Assembly (NCBI GenBank): GCA_019113165.1
Contig: DXHV01000008.1
Span: 1 to 47,606, forward strand
DNA: 47,606 nt
Direction of reading: 5' to 3'
From: Candidatus Desulfovibrio intestinipullorum
GTDB taxonomy: Bacteria > Desulfobacterota > Desulfovibrionia > Desulfovibrionales > Desulfovibrionaceae
Shown: positions 17,156-26,492 of the stretch, in pieces
How positions within the stretch are numbered: the first letter of the stretch is position 1
How the letters are laid out: every line of letters begins with the position of its first letter
Program-made: the position numbers and the translations under genes
The notes under the pieces: generated by a model
Database searches by the model: none
What the model saw: only the letters and a program-made list of their open reading frames with translations
What the model was told of the DNA's origin: nothing

Positions 17156-18694
17156 CTACTGGCCCTGCACGGGCTGATGCACCCTGGGAGCAGACGGCTG
17201 CACCGGGCGCTCCAGGGCCGGCTGGGTGAGCTTGCGGCCGTTCAGCTCGGACGAGGCCGGCAAATTGGTCCCGTTCTTCTGGCCAGGCCCGGGTGCGACC
17301 TGCGGCTGCGGAATGTTGGGATTGGGCACGGCCTGGGCACCTTGTGCGGGCTTCTTCGCAGTCCTTGCCGGTGTGCCTTCGCGGGCTGCCACGGCACAGC
17401 GTCTGGACAGATCGCGCAGCACCGAAGCCGAGGTCTGCACGCTGGCCAGGGCCGAGGGATTGTCCTGCAGGCGACGGCCTATCCAGCGGGCCAGATAGAG
17501 GAGCGTCTCCTGATTGAGGGCCGAGGCGCCGTTGCGGCGTATGTCCTCGGCCAGGCGGTTCTGCTCGCTCACAAAGAGGCGGGTTGCGGACTGCAGCTCG
17601 GCCGCACTGCGCTGCACTTCGGCCTGGGCCTCGCGCAGGCGGGCGGCAGGCCCCTGCTCGCGGGCCTGCTCCAGTTCAAAGCGGGCGTCCAGACTGGCAC
17701 GCGTGGCCCGGGTGACGGCCTCCTCGCGCTGGTTGAGGGCACGCAGCCGTCCTGCCAGATCGGGCAGGGCCGACACGCTCTCAAGCCCTCCGGCCAGCAG
17801 GGTGCAGCGGCTGCCCAGGGCCTGATAGAGGCTTTTGAGTTCGTTTGCGGACAAAGGCTTGTCCCTGCCCTGGGCATTGCGGGCAATGGAGCGCAGGAAG
17901 GCGTCCACGTAGATATTGTAGATGCCGGTGATCATGGAGGGCGTGAAGACATAGCGCAGCAGGGATTCCCTGGCCTGGGCGCCAAAGCCCTGCGGGGTCA
18001 CGAGTCCGGTCATGCGGCTGCCGTAGCGCTGGTTCAGGGACTGCACGGAGACAGCCAGGGATCCGCCCTGCCGGCCCGGCACATAGCGGTCCACCACCCA
18101 GCCTGCCAGATCGTCCACAAAGACCGGCTTGATGCGCTCGTCCTCCACCAGGGGCGGCAGGGCTTCCTCGCTCTCGCCACTCTCGTCGGTCTGGCCGTCT
18201 GCGGCCGTATTCTCGCCAGGCTCCGTCTGCCCGCTGCCGGGCGTCGCAATGCTTGCCTGCACCTGCGAGCCGCTCAGGCCGGCATCCTGCCCGGTCTGGT
18301 CTGCCTGTGCCGCTTCTTCGGCCTCGCGCAGCCTCTTGCCCAGATCCTCGGGGATGACGCCGCCATCCCCGGATTCGTTGATGGGCGGAATGGGTGGCGC
18401 CACGTCCAGTTTGGGCATGAGGTAGTTGCGAAGGAAGTCCAGGGGCGTCTCGCGCACAAAGTCCATGACCCTGCCTGTCAGCTGTTCGCGTTCCCTGGCA
18501 TCCATGATGTGCCAGCTGGCCATGGCTCCGGCCACAAGAAGCACAAGAAGGAGGAACAGCCACAGGCCGCATCCGGGACGACGCCGCGGCTTTGCAAAGA
18601 GCAGCGGCGCTGTCATGTCCGCATGGGGCTGAACCTTGACCGGTTGCCGGTCTGCCGGCGCGGGGGCTGGTCTGGGTGATGTGCCAAGCTTCAC
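17156..18694 (-). CDS. Large membrane-anchored protein of unknown function
   Basis: 512 residues from a GTG at 18694, nine bases after AAGGAG; a TTG six codons earlier would put that site inside the gene. Layout: a Pro/Ala-rich cytoplasmic N-terminus, one membrane segment (CGLWLFLLLVLLVAGAMASW, about residues 42-61), an acidic linker rich in E/Q/G, then a helical, coiled-coil-prone domain (LAGRLRALNQREEAVTRATRAS, REAQAEVQRSAAELQSATRLF). It ends in a Pro/Gln-rich tail. Likely inner-membrane protein with most of its mass in the periplasm. I do not recognise the family. It is 100 nt downstream of the ABC-glycosyltransferase fusion and may act with it. Confidence 0.7.
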   Translation of the reverse strand: MKLGTSPRPAPAPADRQPVKVQPHADMTAPLLFAKPRRRPGCGLWLFLLLVLLVAGAMASWHIMDAREREQLTGRVMDFVRETPLDFLRNYLMPKLDVAPPIPPINESGDGGVIPEDLGKRLREAEEAAQADQTGQDAGLSGSQVQASIATPGSGQTEPGENTAADGQTDESGESEEALPPLVEDERIKPVFVDDLAGWVVDRYVPGRQGGSLAVSVQSLNQRYGSRMTGLVTPQGFGAQARESLLRYVFTPSMITGIYNIYVDAFLRSIARNAQGRDKPLSANELKSLYQALGSRCTLLAGGLESVSALPDLAGRLRALNQREEAVTRATRASLDARFELEQAREQGPAARLREAQAEVQRSAAELQSATRLFVSEQNRLAEDIRRNGASALNQETLLYLARWIGRRLQDNPSALASVQTSASVLRDLSRRCAVAAREGTPARTAKKPAQGAQAVPNPNIPQPQVAPGPGQKNGTNLPASSELNGRKLTQPALERPVQPSAPRVHQPVQGQ

Positions 18695-18795
18695 TGTAGC
18701 GTTCTCCTTCAACTTGTCTTGTTGTTCGGCGCCGGCTCAGCGGCACGTCGGCAAAGGGTCGGTGCCTGTTCGGTGCCTGATCAGCGACGGGCGAT

Positions 18796-20778
18796 TCAGC
18801 GCCTGCCCAGCAGCGGGGCAAAAAGCTGCCCCAGGGCCTCGGGCACCCGCTCCAGAAGCTGCAGGACCCGTTCCCTGCCGCGTGTGCCCTGGGCAAGCCT
18901 GGCCTCCAGCTGGGCCTTGTCCTGCAAAAGCAGCAAGGGCTCCAGGGCCTCGGCCAGGGCCTTGTCATCGCCCTGGGGCACAATGGAACCGCTCTGGCCC
19001 ACAAGCCAGGCCTGGCCCGGCAGATCGCTCACCACCACGGGCACAAAGAAGGCCATGGCCTCGGCCAGGGCCGAGGGGATGCCGTCCGCAGGCTGACCTG
19101 GCAGACTCTGTCCGCAGGCCACAAAGACGTCTGCGTCAAGATACAGGGAATTCATGTTGGCATGGGGCACAAAGCCCGGGAAACGGACACACTGCCCGAG
19201 ATCGAGCTTTTTTGCCAGGCTCTTCAGGGCCTTGTACTCCGGTCCCTGGCCGGCAATGGTGCAGCGGAATTCGCGTCCCAGGGTGCGGACCCTGGCCAGG
19301 GCCTTCAGAAGCACGTCAAAGCCCTTGCGCTTTTCCATGACACCGCAGGCCACGATGTGCGGCAGCTTGCTGGCCTCGTGGATCTGGGCCACGGCCAGTT
19401 CCTCGTCCTGGGGAACCAGGGTCAGGGGATCCGGAATCCAGGCAAGCTTTGCGCGCAGTCCGGCCGGCACGACGGCTGTCAGGGCCTCGAGGAGCTCCCT
19501 CGTCGTGCAGCGCACAAAGAGGGCGTCTCTGGCCAGGATGCCGAAGGCCTGCAGCACGGATTCGTTGTGTTCCCGTGCGGCGGCAAGCCAGATGTCCGTG
19601 TCGCGCACGTCCATGGCAAAGGGCAGGCCGCTCATGTGGCTGGCCAGCCAGCAGACCAGGGGCGCCCGCACGCCGCCTGCGGCATAGAGGCATTCAACCC
19701 CTTCCCTGCGGGCCCAGCGGGCGAGATCCGTGCCCTGGGCCCTGGTCCAGCGTACCGAAGCGCGCCGGCGAAGGATGCCCCGGCACTGGGCAAAGTCGCG
19801 TTCTGCCTCAGGCGTCAGTCTGCCCGGCGCCACCCAGGCCCTGCGCACCGAGCCTGCCTGCAGACCGCCCATATGGCGCACCGGCATGGGCAGGGAATAG
19901 GACTGCATTTCCTTGCCAAGAAGGCTTCCGCCCTGCAGGGTGACCACGTGGGTGAGCAGGCCCTGCTCATGGAGCATGTGCGCCTGGGTGCGCGGCGCCT
20001 CGCCGCCGGCCTTGAGGAAGTTGGTGGCCACCATGGCCGTGCGCAGCCTGATGTCCGGGCCTTTGAGGAGGTCCGCGCCGGCATTGGCGCCCACATCGGG
20101 GATGCTGCGGCGCTGGCAGACCAGCAGGCCTTCTTCCAGGGTGTAGACCGAGTCGCAGAAGTCCGCCATCTTGGCGTCGTGGGTCACCATGACCATGGCC
20201 ACGCCGCCGCTGTGGCAGAGCTTGCGGAAGTTTTCCATGATGAGCCGGCTTGTGCGCTGATCCAGGGCACCGGTGGGCTCGTCGGCCATGAGAATGCGGG
20301 GATTGTTGACCATGGCGCGGGCAATGGCCACGCGCTGCTGCTCGCCGCCGGAGAGCCTGTTGCTCGGGTAGTGCACCCGCGAGGACAGGCGCACGAGCTC
20401 CAGGGCGCGGATGACCCTGGGCCAGCGTTCGGCGGCAGGCACCTCCTTGTAGATCAGGGGAAATTCCACGTTCTCGAAAACCGTGGAATGGTCAAAGAGG
20501 TTGCTCTGCTGCATGACAAAGCCCAGGTTGTCCCTGCGGAAGGCGGCGGTCTCCTCCCTGTTCAGGGAGAGCACGTCCTTGCCCAGGATGGAAACCGTGC
20601 CCGAGTCCGGGGCATGCAGAAGGCCAAGGACGTGGAGCATGGTGGATTTTCCGCAGCCCGAGGGGCCCATGATGGCCACAAGCTCGCCTGGCTCCACTTC
20701 CAGATTGACGCCGCGCAGAACCGGGGCAAAGCCGGCATAACGCTTGCGCAGATCATGTGCGACAATGACTGGTGCCAT
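18796..20778 (-). CDS. Fusion: MacB/LolD-type ABC ATPase + GT4 glycosyltransferase
   Basis: 660 residues in one uninterrupted frame. Residues 1-225 are a full ABC ATPase of the LolD/MacB class: Walker [10 protein letters not shown] (38-46), Q-loop at Q90-Q91, signature LSGGEQQR (142-149), Walker B ILMADEPT (162-169, catalytic E167), D-loop ALD, switch H200. After a short linker, residues ~250-660 are a GT-B fold, GT4-like glycosyltransferase: [62 protein letters not shown] and [20 protein letters not shown]. The donor-site E-x7-E is D-x7-E here. It starts 9 nt after the permease stop, so the two are translated together. Presumed role: drive export while glycosylating the same substrate. Confidence 0.88.
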   Translation of the reverse strand: MAPVIVAHDLRKRYAGFAPVLRGVNLEVEPGELVAIMGPSGCGKSTMLHVLGLLHAPDSGTVSILGKDVLSLNREETAAFRRDNLGFVMQQSNLFDHSTVFENVEFPLIYKEVPAAERWPRVIRALELVRLSSRVHYPSNRLSGGEQQRVAIARAMVNNPRILMADEPTGALDQRTSRLIMENFRKLCHSGGVAMVMVTHDAKMADFCDSVYTLEEGLLVCQRRSIPDVGANAGADLLKGPDIRLRTAMVATNFLKAGGEAPRTQAHMLHEQGLLTHVVTLQGGSLLGKEMQSYSLPMPVRHMGGLQAGSVRRAWVAPGRLTPEAERDFAQCRGILRRRASVRWTRAQGTDLARWARREGVECLYAAGGVRAPLVCWLASHMSGLPFAMDVRDTDIWLAAAREHNESVLQAFGILARDALFVRCTTRELLEALTAVVPAGLRAKLAWIPDPLTLVPQDEELAVAQIHEASKLPHIVACGVMEKRKGFDVLLKALARVRTLGREFRCTIAGQGPEYKALKSLAKKLDLGQCVRFPGFVPHANMNSLYLDADVFVACGQSLPGQPADGIPSALAEAMAFFVPVVVSDLPGQAWLVGQSGSIVPQGDDKALAEALEPLLLLQDKAQLEARLAQGTRGRERVLQLLERVPEALGQLFAPLLGRR

Positions 20779-20787
20779 ATGCTCCCC

Positions 20788-21978
20788 CTATTCAAAGCGC
20801 AGGGCTGTGACCACATCCATGCGGCTGGCCTGGATGGCCGGGAAGATGCCGCCGGCAACGCCGATGATGGCCGAAAAGACAATGGATCCGATGCAGCTCA
20901 GGATGAGCTGCAGCAGGGGCACGGAGGTGCCCAGGGCCCAGACGCCGATGACCACGCTGCTCACGCCAAGGATGATGCCAAGGATGCCGCCTGCCACGGA
21001 CTTGCACAGGGCCTCGCACAGGAACTGGGACATGATGTCGCGATCCGATCCGCCCATGGCCTTCTTGAGGCCCACTTCCCTGGTGCGTGCCCTGACAGCT
21101 GCAAAGGTACCGTACCAGATGCCGAAGCCGCCCAGCATGAGGGAGGCAATGATGCCAAGCCACAGGAGAGACTGCACCCACATGAAGGTGTCCTGCAGAC
21201 GGGTGAGCTGATCGTCACGGGTGTACACGGTCAGGTAGGGCGCCGTCTGATTGGAGTGCACCACCTCGGGGATGAGGCGGGAGAGCCTGGCCACGTCTTC
21301 CCAGCCCGTGGCCCGGACAAAGAGACGGGTAATCTTGCCGTCGCCCCACTGCCTGTCTATGAAGGTCGTGTAGGGCATGAAGGCGGCCTCGGACCAGTCG
21401 CCCAGCATGACGCCGGAAATGACGCCTATGACCTCGATGACTTCCCTGCCCACGAAGAGCAGCTTGCCCACGGCCCGCTCGGGCCGCTCATAAAGGTTGA
21501 CGGCCAGATCGCGGCCAAGCACGCACACCCTGCGGTGGCGCTGCATGTCGTCCTCGTTCAAGGCCCGGCCCGCGATCACGTCCACGGAAAAGGTGGGAAT
21601 GAAGAGATTGTCCACCCCGTAGAGAAGCGTGCCCAGGGTGCGCTCGTTGCGGGTCTTGAGCTGGAAGAACTGGGCATTGCGGCTGCCGACACTGACGCTG
21701 TCCACGCCCGTGAGGCCGCGTATGCCGGCTATGCTCTCGGGCGAGAAGGCGCGCAGGGGCTGGCCGGGGTACTGTCTGTCCTCCATGGTGACACGGATGA
21801 CGTTGACACCGCCCATGAGCACCATGTCCTGGCCCACCTTGTAGCGTATCTCCTGGCCGAGCACGGCCAGGGCAATGAAGGCGGTGATGCCGAGGGCAAT
21901 GGAGACCATGACGCCATAGCTTTTTTGTCGGGTCACCTGGCGCAGGGAGACGCGGACGAGATCGGAATAGGCTATCAT
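20788..21978 (-). CDS. MacB/FtsX-type ABC transporter permease
   Basis: 396 residues with the MacB/LolC layout. An N-terminal transmembrane helix (YGVMVSIALGITAFIALAVLG) is followed by a large periplasmic domain (about residues 50-270, with ITRLFVRATGWEDVARLSRLIPEVV). Three C-terminal helices follow, including the FtsX-domain hallmark VRARTREVGLKKAMGGSDRDI and the closing IQASRMDVVTALRFE. Such permeases form homodimers and work by mechanotransmission on periplasmic or membrane-anchored substrates rather than by forming a channel. The ATPase partner is the N-terminal half of the next gene. No MacA-type adaptor or TolC-type channel is encoded nearby. Confidence 0.9.
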   Translation of the reverse strand: MIAYSDLVRVSLRQVTRQKSYGVMVSIALGITAFIALAVLGQEIRYKVGQDMVLMGGVNVIRVTMEDRQYPGQPLRAFSPESIAGIRGLTGVDSVSVGSRNAQFFQLKTRNERTLGTLLYGVDNLFIPTFSVDVIAGRALNEDDMQRHRRVCVLGRDLAVNLYERPERAVGKLLFVGREVIEVIGVISGVMLGDWSEAAFMPYTTFIDRQWGDGKITRLFVRATGWEDVARLSRLIPEVVHSNQTAPYLTVYTRDDQLTRLQDTFMWVQSLLWLGIIASLMLGGFGIWYGTFAAVRARTREVGLKKAMGGSDRDIMSQFLCEALCKSVAGGILGIILGVSSVVIGVWALGTSVPLLQLILSCIGSIVFSAIIGVAGGIFPAIQASRMDVVTALRFE

Positions 21979-22126
21979 TACGCTGCCCCAAATAGATGTA
22001 TCAGCAAGGGAAGGGGTCCGGGCAGGAGAAGGGGGACCCGGTGCGGGACCTCAAGGCAGGGAGAGTGAACAGGGGAGCTGCCGGGCCCCCCTGGAGCAGG
22101 AGCTCCGGCAGGGAGCGGGCTCTTTG

Positions 22127-23305
22127 CTAGTTCTGCCTGCGCTCTACGGAGACCACCCGGCCCATGGGCCCCACATTGTACCAGATGCCGTGCCAGAGGA
22201 TGCCGCGGGCCGTGACGGTCTTCAGGAAGATGGAGAAGGCACAGAAGGAGGTGAGCCAGAAGGCCTGCAGCCAGCGCATGAGCGGCACGTGGTGGGCCAG
22301 CAGGGGACGCAGGCTGGAGAGGGCCACGGCCGTGGTGGCAAGATACACGCCAACACAGAACAATGTACCCAGGCCGAAGAAGCCTGTGACCCAGCCAAGG
22401 AAAGCTGCCAGGGTCAGGGCCGGCATGACAGCCATGTAGCCCAGCAGAACGCCCAGCAGCACCCACTGCGCGGGCACGCAGAACTTGAGGAAGAGGATCT
22501 GCCGATCCAGCCAGGCATGCCAGACATCGGAGGAGTGGTGCTCGGCCCTGGTGCGCAGCAGGGCGGCCGGGCAGAGGCTCACGGCCACATGGCGCTTTTG
22601 CAGGTAGGTTGTGAGCGAGCAGTCGTCCACCACGTTGGTGGACCAGAAGCCGGCAATGTCTTCCTGCTCGAAGGTGTGGCGCTCTATGGCCATGGCGCCG
22701 CCCCAGGGCTGGGTGAAGCGGGAGAGGCCCTGCATGAGGCGCATGCAGAGCACGCAGAAGGCATAGGCCAGGGTCACGAGTTCCTCGTCCCTGGGAACCA
22801 CTTCGTGATAGCCTGTGGCAAAGACCGCCCGGCCCCTGGCCACGGGCTCCACGAGCCTGGTCAGAAAGTCCGGGGAGGCCAGATGGGTGCTGTCGCAGAA
22901 GGCATAGACGTCCACACTGCTGCCCAGATGGGCCACGGCCTGCAGGGAGTTGTGGTTTTTCTGGCCGCAGCCTTCGGCCTTGCCGGCCACCACGTGATCC
23001 ACCTGAACCCTGTCTGCGTATTCTCCTGCCAGACGATCCACAAGCTCTGCGGCAGGCTCGTCGGCCGTGGCCGTCACGAAACAGTATCTGAGGCTGCCGG
23101 GATAGCTCTGCTCAAGCAGGGAGCGCAGGGCACGCTCCATCTGCGGATGGGTGCCTGCACAGGGGACAATCAGGCCCACGCTGGGCCAGTCCGGGCACTG
23201 CGGCACGGGATCCTGGGCCCTGTTGCGCAAATTTCTGCCGGCCAGGCCCAGATAGAAGATCAGGGCAGGTCCGGCCAGCACTGCCAGAAGAAAAATCAGC
23301 CACAT
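22127..23305 (-). CDS. Membrane glycosyltransferase, GT2/GT21-like
   Basis: 392 residues, start with AAAGGAGG upstream. An N-terminal membrane helix (LIFLLAVLAGPALIFYLGLAG) is followed by a GT-A domain: VGLIVPCAGTHPQMERALRSLLEQSYPG, the D-S-T-H metal-site segment in VYAFCDSTHLASPDFL, and VVDDCSLTTYLQKR. About three C-terminal membrane helices follow. The overall plan resembles ceramide glucosyltransferase-like (GT21/HpnI) enzymes, which glycosylate a lipid at the membrane. The W-L-D-R-Q segment would stand at the place of the family's (Q/R)xxRW motif, so it is variant. Likely acts on a lipid-linked acceptor at the cytoplasmic face. Substrate unknown. Confidence 0.85.
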   Translation of the reverse strand: MWLIFLLAVLAGPALIFYLGLAGRNLRNRAQDPVPQCPDWPSVGLIVPCAGTHPQMERALRSLLEQSYPGSLRYCFVTATADEPAAELVDRLAGEYADRVQVDHVVAGKAEGCGQKNHNSLQAVAHLGSSVDVYAFCDSTHLASPDFLTRLVEPVARGRAVFATGYHEVVPRDEELVTLAYAFCVLCMRLMQGLSRFTQPWGGAMAIERHTFEQEDIAGFWSTNVVDDCSLTTYLQKRHVAVSLCPAALLRTRAEHHSSDVWHAWLDRQILFLKFCVPAQWVLLGVLLGYMAVMPALTLAAFLGWVTGFFGLGTLFCVGVYLATTAVALSSLRPLLAHHVPLMRWLQAFWLTSFCAFSIFLKTVTARGILWHGIWYNVGPMGRVVSVERRQN

Positions 23306-23317
23306 AGCAGGCCTCCT

Positions 23318-23845
23318 TTAGGGCAGAGGTGCACAGTCATCTGTGACCGGCGCATTGAGGTGCCTGTGCCCCTTGTACTTGAACTTCATTCCATTCTTGA
23401 GACGCATGCGGCCCTTCACGGTCTCTATGTCCACGTAGGTGCCGGTAAGCACATGCCCCGAAGCGTGCCTGGCCTCGAACTCATTGCCTTCCGCATGGCC
23501 GTAAAGATGGTAGACATCGGTCTGGCCGTTGCTGTGGGTCAGAAGAAAGACGCCGCGCAGGCTGCCGTCCGGCCGTGTGCACATGCCGGCTCGAAAGGTC
23601 GCGGACAAAACGGATCCGGTCCACACCTCGGTGCGCTCCCGCCGGGCAGCAGGACTCTGGTCAGCCGGGCTCCGGGCCGCTTCCTGTGTGGCAGGCCCTT
23701 GCACGGCTGGTCCCTGCGCGGCATCGGAAACTGCCGGTGCGGCCCCAAGGAAGCCGAGGGCAAGAAGGCAGGCCAGGGGGCCTGAAAGCGATGGACGGAA
23801 CAGTCGGGGGCGGTTGGGGAGAGGAAGCTTTGGCACGGAACACAT
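23318..23845 (-). CDS. Small secreted protein of unknown function
   Basis: About 175 residues from the ATG at 23845; the start is uncertain because GAGG lies only two bases from that ATG and a GTG three codons later has better spacing. A signal peptide is visible (SGPLACLLALGFLGAAPAVSDA), then a Gln/Ala/Pro-rich linker and a compact beta-rich domain (VWTGSVLSATFRAGMCTRPDG, GVFLLTHSNGQTDVYHLYG, HVLTGTYVDIETVKGRMRL). Two cysteines. Lies between two glycosyltransferase genes, 12 nt before the GT2 start, so probably co-translated with it. No family recognised. Confidence 0.7.
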   Translation of the reverse strand: MCSVPKLPLPNRPRLFRPSLSGPLACLLALGFLGAAPAVSDAAQGPAVQGPATQEAARSPADQSPAARRERTEVWTGSVLSATFRAGMCTRPDGSLRGVFLLTHSNGQTDVYHLYGHAEGNEFEARHASGHVLTGTYVDIETVKGRMRLKNGMKFKYKGHRHLNAPVTDDCAPLP

Positions 23846-23961
23846 CACCTCAAACAAAATGCCGCACAGGGCATGCAGGGCACGAAGGCAGGGCTCTGAC
23901 CACGCGGACAGGCGCACAGGAGAACGCCTCCTGCACGCCCAAAGGGCCCTTGTCTCGGGGA

Positions 23962-25056
23962 CTAGAGGACGTGTGCGCACAGCCTGTCAAAGAGATTTTC
24001 ATGGGCACGCACCATGCCGGCAAAGGAGAAGTGCTCCTCTGCCCTGCGGCGGTTGGCCTGGCCCATGGTGTTGGCAAGGTCGCTGTCGCCAAGAAGGCGC
24101 AGGATGTTGTTGGCCAGGGAGGCCGTATCCTCGGGCTGGCAGAGCAGGGCATTGACCCCGTCCCGAACCAGGTTGGGGATGCCGCCCACTTCCGTGGCGC
24201 ACACGGGCAGGCCGCTGGCCATGGCTTCCAGGATCACGTTGGGCTGTCCCTCGCGTATGGAGGAGAGGGCAAAGACCCTGGCCTCGCGCAGATGGGGCCG
24301 AACGTCCTGGGTGCCCGGCAGCATCTCCACGCCGTACTGGGCATTGGAGGCAGCCACCATGGCATTGATGCGCTCCTGCCAGGGGCCGTCGCCCACTATG
24401 CGCAGCCTGGCCCTGGAATTGGCGGCATACACGCGCTCAAAGGCGCGGATGAGGGTGGCATGGTTCTTGTCCTCGCAGAGCCTGGCCACGCAGACAATGA
24501 GCGGATCCCTGTCGCCAGGCAGGGGGCCCTCAGGCGCAAAGCGCACCGTGTCCACGCCATTGGGGATGTAGGACAGATGCTTGTGCGACACGCCCAGGCC
24601 CTGCAGCACTTCCTGCAGTTCCTCGCTGTTGCAGACCATGTGGTCGCACAGGCGCCAGAGCCATTTCTCGTGCTGGCGCACGGGCGCTCCGCCGCCCCGG
24701 GCCGTGCCCAGGATCCCCAGGGGCCTGCCCTGCACCTTTTTGAGCCAGCTGCCCCAGATGCGGCCCCAGATGTTGGGCATGGCCGTACAGGGCACGATCA
24801 CGTCGGCATCCAGCTCCTTCAGCACCGGCAGAAGACGCAGGAAGAAGAGGCTGTCCACCTTCCTGCCCGAGCCCATGTGGCGGACCTCTATGCCGGAAGC
24901 GCGGGCCTCGTCGTCCAGATCGGTCTCTCCGGTCAGGGTGAGCAGGACGGGCTTGAACCGGTCCCTGTCCAGACGCTGCACAAGCTGCAGTGTCTGCCGC
25001 TGCGTTCCGCCAAAACACAGGTCTTCCATGATAAATACGATGCGGCGCTGCGCCAT
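23962..25056 (-). CDS. GT4 family glycosyltransferase
   Basis: 364 residues from the ATG at 25056, with GGAGG upstream. GT-B fold: N-terminal VFIMEDLCFGGTQRQTLQLVQRL (acceptor-side glycine loop), LSYIPNGVDTVRFAP, VCVARLCEDKNHATLIRAF and LRIVGDGPW. The donor-site motif REGQPNVILEAMASGLPVCAT has an intact E-x7-E. Transfers a sugar from a nucleotide donor with retention, typically onto lipid-linked or surface glycans, at the cytoplasmic face of the membrane. It is the first gene of the long minus-strand block and has a candidate promoter about 130 bases upstream. Confidence 0.9.
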   Translation of the reverse strand: MAQRRIVFIMEDLCFGGTQRQTLQLVQRLDRDRFKPVLLTLTGETDLDDEARASGIEVRHMGSGRKVDSLFFLRLLPVLKELDADVIVPCTAMPNIWGRIWGSWLKKVQGRPLGILGTARGGGAPVRQHEKWLWRLCDHMVCNSEELQEVLQGLGVSHKHLSYIPNGVDTVRFAPEGPLPGDRDPLIVCVARLCEDKNHATLIRAFERVYAANSRARLRIVGDGPWQERINAMVAASNAQYGVEMLPGTQDVRPHLREARVFALSSIREGQPNVILEAMASGLPVCATEVGGIPNLVRDGVNALLCQPEDTASLANNILRLLGDSDLANTMGQANRRRAEEHFSFAGMVRAHENLFDRLCAHVL

Positions 25057-25189
25057 GGTCTTCCGCCCTCCTGAAACTTCCTCTGGCTGCCCTGTACGAC
25101 AAGGATATGTGCCAAGCATACAAGCCTTTTTTTGCAAATACAGCTCCTGCCCCGGACCTTTGCCCCAGGGGCGGGCACTGGACCCTGAC

Positions 25190-25218
25190 AGTGTACGATG
25201 CTGACACAAAGTTGGCAA
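25190..25218 (-). promoter_or_regulatory. Candidate sigma-70 promoter of the glycan block
   Basis: On the minus strand: TTGCCA (25218-25213), a 17-base spacer, then TACACT (25195-25190). Good match to -35/-10 boxes with ideal spacing, upstream of the GT4 gene, inside an AT-rich divergent intergenic region. Inferred from sequence only. Confidence 0.5.
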
Positions 25219-25242
25219 GGTGCAAACTAATAACAATAATCC

Positions 25243-25264
25243 AAAGTGCTTAAAAAGGCACTTT
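25243..25264 (+). promoter_or_regulatory. Leader hairpin before the deacetylase gene
   Basis: AAAGTGC pairs with GCACTTT around an AT-rich 8-nt loop, about 50 bases upstream of the deacetylase start. It may be a transcript-leader structure or an operator palindrome. Confidence 0.3.
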
Positions 25265-25312
25265 CAGTCCCGTACCATTGCTTTAGATGGACTTTTTGTC
25301 TATAGAGAAGGC

Positions 25313-26404
25313 ATGTCTGACTCCAGCGTTTCCACGCCTTCCACCACCTCGCCCGCCCCGTCTTCCGGCGCACCTGCCATGGGCCGGGTCCTTTCCGGGG
25401 ACAGGCCTCCGCTCTCCGTCGTCGTCACCATGGACGTGGAGGAGGAGGGGCTCTTCAGCGGCCGCTATCAGCGCCGCAATCCCGGTGTCCGCAATGTGGC
25501 CGCCCTGCCCGTGCTGGCCCCGCTCAGCGACGAGCTGGGCTTTCCCCTCACCCTGCTCTGCTCCCATGCGGTCTTTGCCGACAGGGAGGCCTGCAGGACC
25601 CTGGAGATCATGCGCGATCGCCACGGTGCCGAAATAGGGGCCCATCTCCACCACTGGAGTACACCGCCCTATGAAAACGAGGAGCTCTACTGTCCGGGCA
25701 CACCGGTCCGCACGGACAAGGTGGACCAGGAGCTTCTCGAAGCACGGCTGACCAGCCTGCTTGCGGCAGGACAAGCCTTTCAGGGAGCTCCTCTCACGAG
25801 CTTTCGCATGGGACGCTGGGATCTCAAAAGCCCGCTCTTTCCCATGCTGCAGCGCCACGGCATCAAGGCCGACTCCTCCATCTGCCCCCTGCGGGCCTAT
25901 GCAGGCGGAGCCGATCACTTCCTGGCGCCGACCACGCCCTACTGGGCCCTGGGCAGGGAAACGCCCTTTCTCGAAATTCCCATTACCCAGATTCCGCTCC
26001 TCTCCTGTCTGCCCGGACTCTGGCAGACCCTCTACAAGGGATCGGAAAAGCGGGACAACTTCCATTTTCTGGCAGCCCTGAGCGCCTCGCCCTTCTGGCA
26101 TTCGGATCCGGTCATGCGCGCCTGCGTGCGCCTTCTGCGCCTGCGGGGAGGGACCGTGCTCTGCGTCTTCTGGCACTCCACGGAGATTGTGGCCGGCTGC
26201 TCGCCCCAGGTGCCGGACGAGGCGGCCATGCACAGGGTGCGCGCCCGCATCTTCTCCTTCTTCACCTGGCTCAAAACCCACTTCCCTGTCCGGGGCTGCA
26301 CCCTGACCCAGGTCTTTGACGAGGCCTGGCAGGCACGAGACAGGGAAACGGGGCCTGCCTGGCCCGCACGGGCCGAACTTGGCCCCCTCCCCGGCGACTG
26401 GTAG
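25313..26404 (+). CDS. Polysaccharide deacetylase-like protein (WalW type)
   Basis: 363 residues from the ATG at 25313; the ribosome site (GAAGG) is close, so the start is not certain. NodB-like barrel features: SVVVTMDVEEEG with D41 as the expected catalytic/metal aspartate, a HGAEIGAHLHHWSTPP motif for metal-binding histidines, SFRMGRWDLKSPLFPMLQRHGIKADSS, and a late VLCVFWHSTEI block. The H-x-H-H spacing differs from classical NodB H-x3-H and resembles WalW-type proteins of LPS loci. Probably removes an acyl group from a saccharide, or is a related hydrolase. It is transcribed away from the glycosyltransferase block from a shared promoter region. Confidence 0.75.
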   Translation: MSDSSVSTPSTTSPAPSSGAPAMGRVLSGDRPPLSVVVTMDVEEEGLFSGRYQRRNPGVRNVAALPVLAPLSDELGFPLTLLCSHAVFADREACRTLEIMRDRHGAEIGAHLHHWSTPPYENEELYCPGTPVRTDKVDQELLEARLTSLLAAGQAFQGAPLTSFRMGRWDLKSPLFPMLQRHGIKADSSICPLRAYAGGADHFLAPTTPYWALGRETPFLEIPITQIPLLSCLPGLWQTLYKGSEKRDNFHFLAALSASPFWHSDPVMRACVRLLRLRGGTVLCVFWHSTEIVAGCSPQVPDEAAMHRVRARIFSFFTWLKTHFPVRGCTLTQVFDEAWQARDRETGPAWPARAELGPLPGDW

Positions 26405-26492
26405 ACCAGAGGACACCGTTCAGCCGGCAAGCAGGCACAGAGTGCCCTTCCTCCTGTTCCCTGTCCTGTCCCTGTCCGAGGAGACGACGCCC

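Noticed and set aside
16502..18679. A 725-codon plus-strand frame and similar long antisense frames at 14084-16084, 11196-12992 and 8036-9616
   Set aside because: Each mirrors a gene with recognisable domains on the other strand and has no family pattern of its own.
20788..21978. Reading the permease and ATPase as a macrolide exporter (MacAB)
   Set aside because: No MacA adaptor, the ATPase is not fused to the permease as in MacB, and the neighbours are glycosyltransferases.
19162..22068. A 968-codon open frame on the plus strand
   Set aside because: It lies opposite the ABC fusion and permease genes, which have clear motifs. It is the usual high-GC antisense shadow: no ribosome site and a composition of Gly/His/Ala/Gln.
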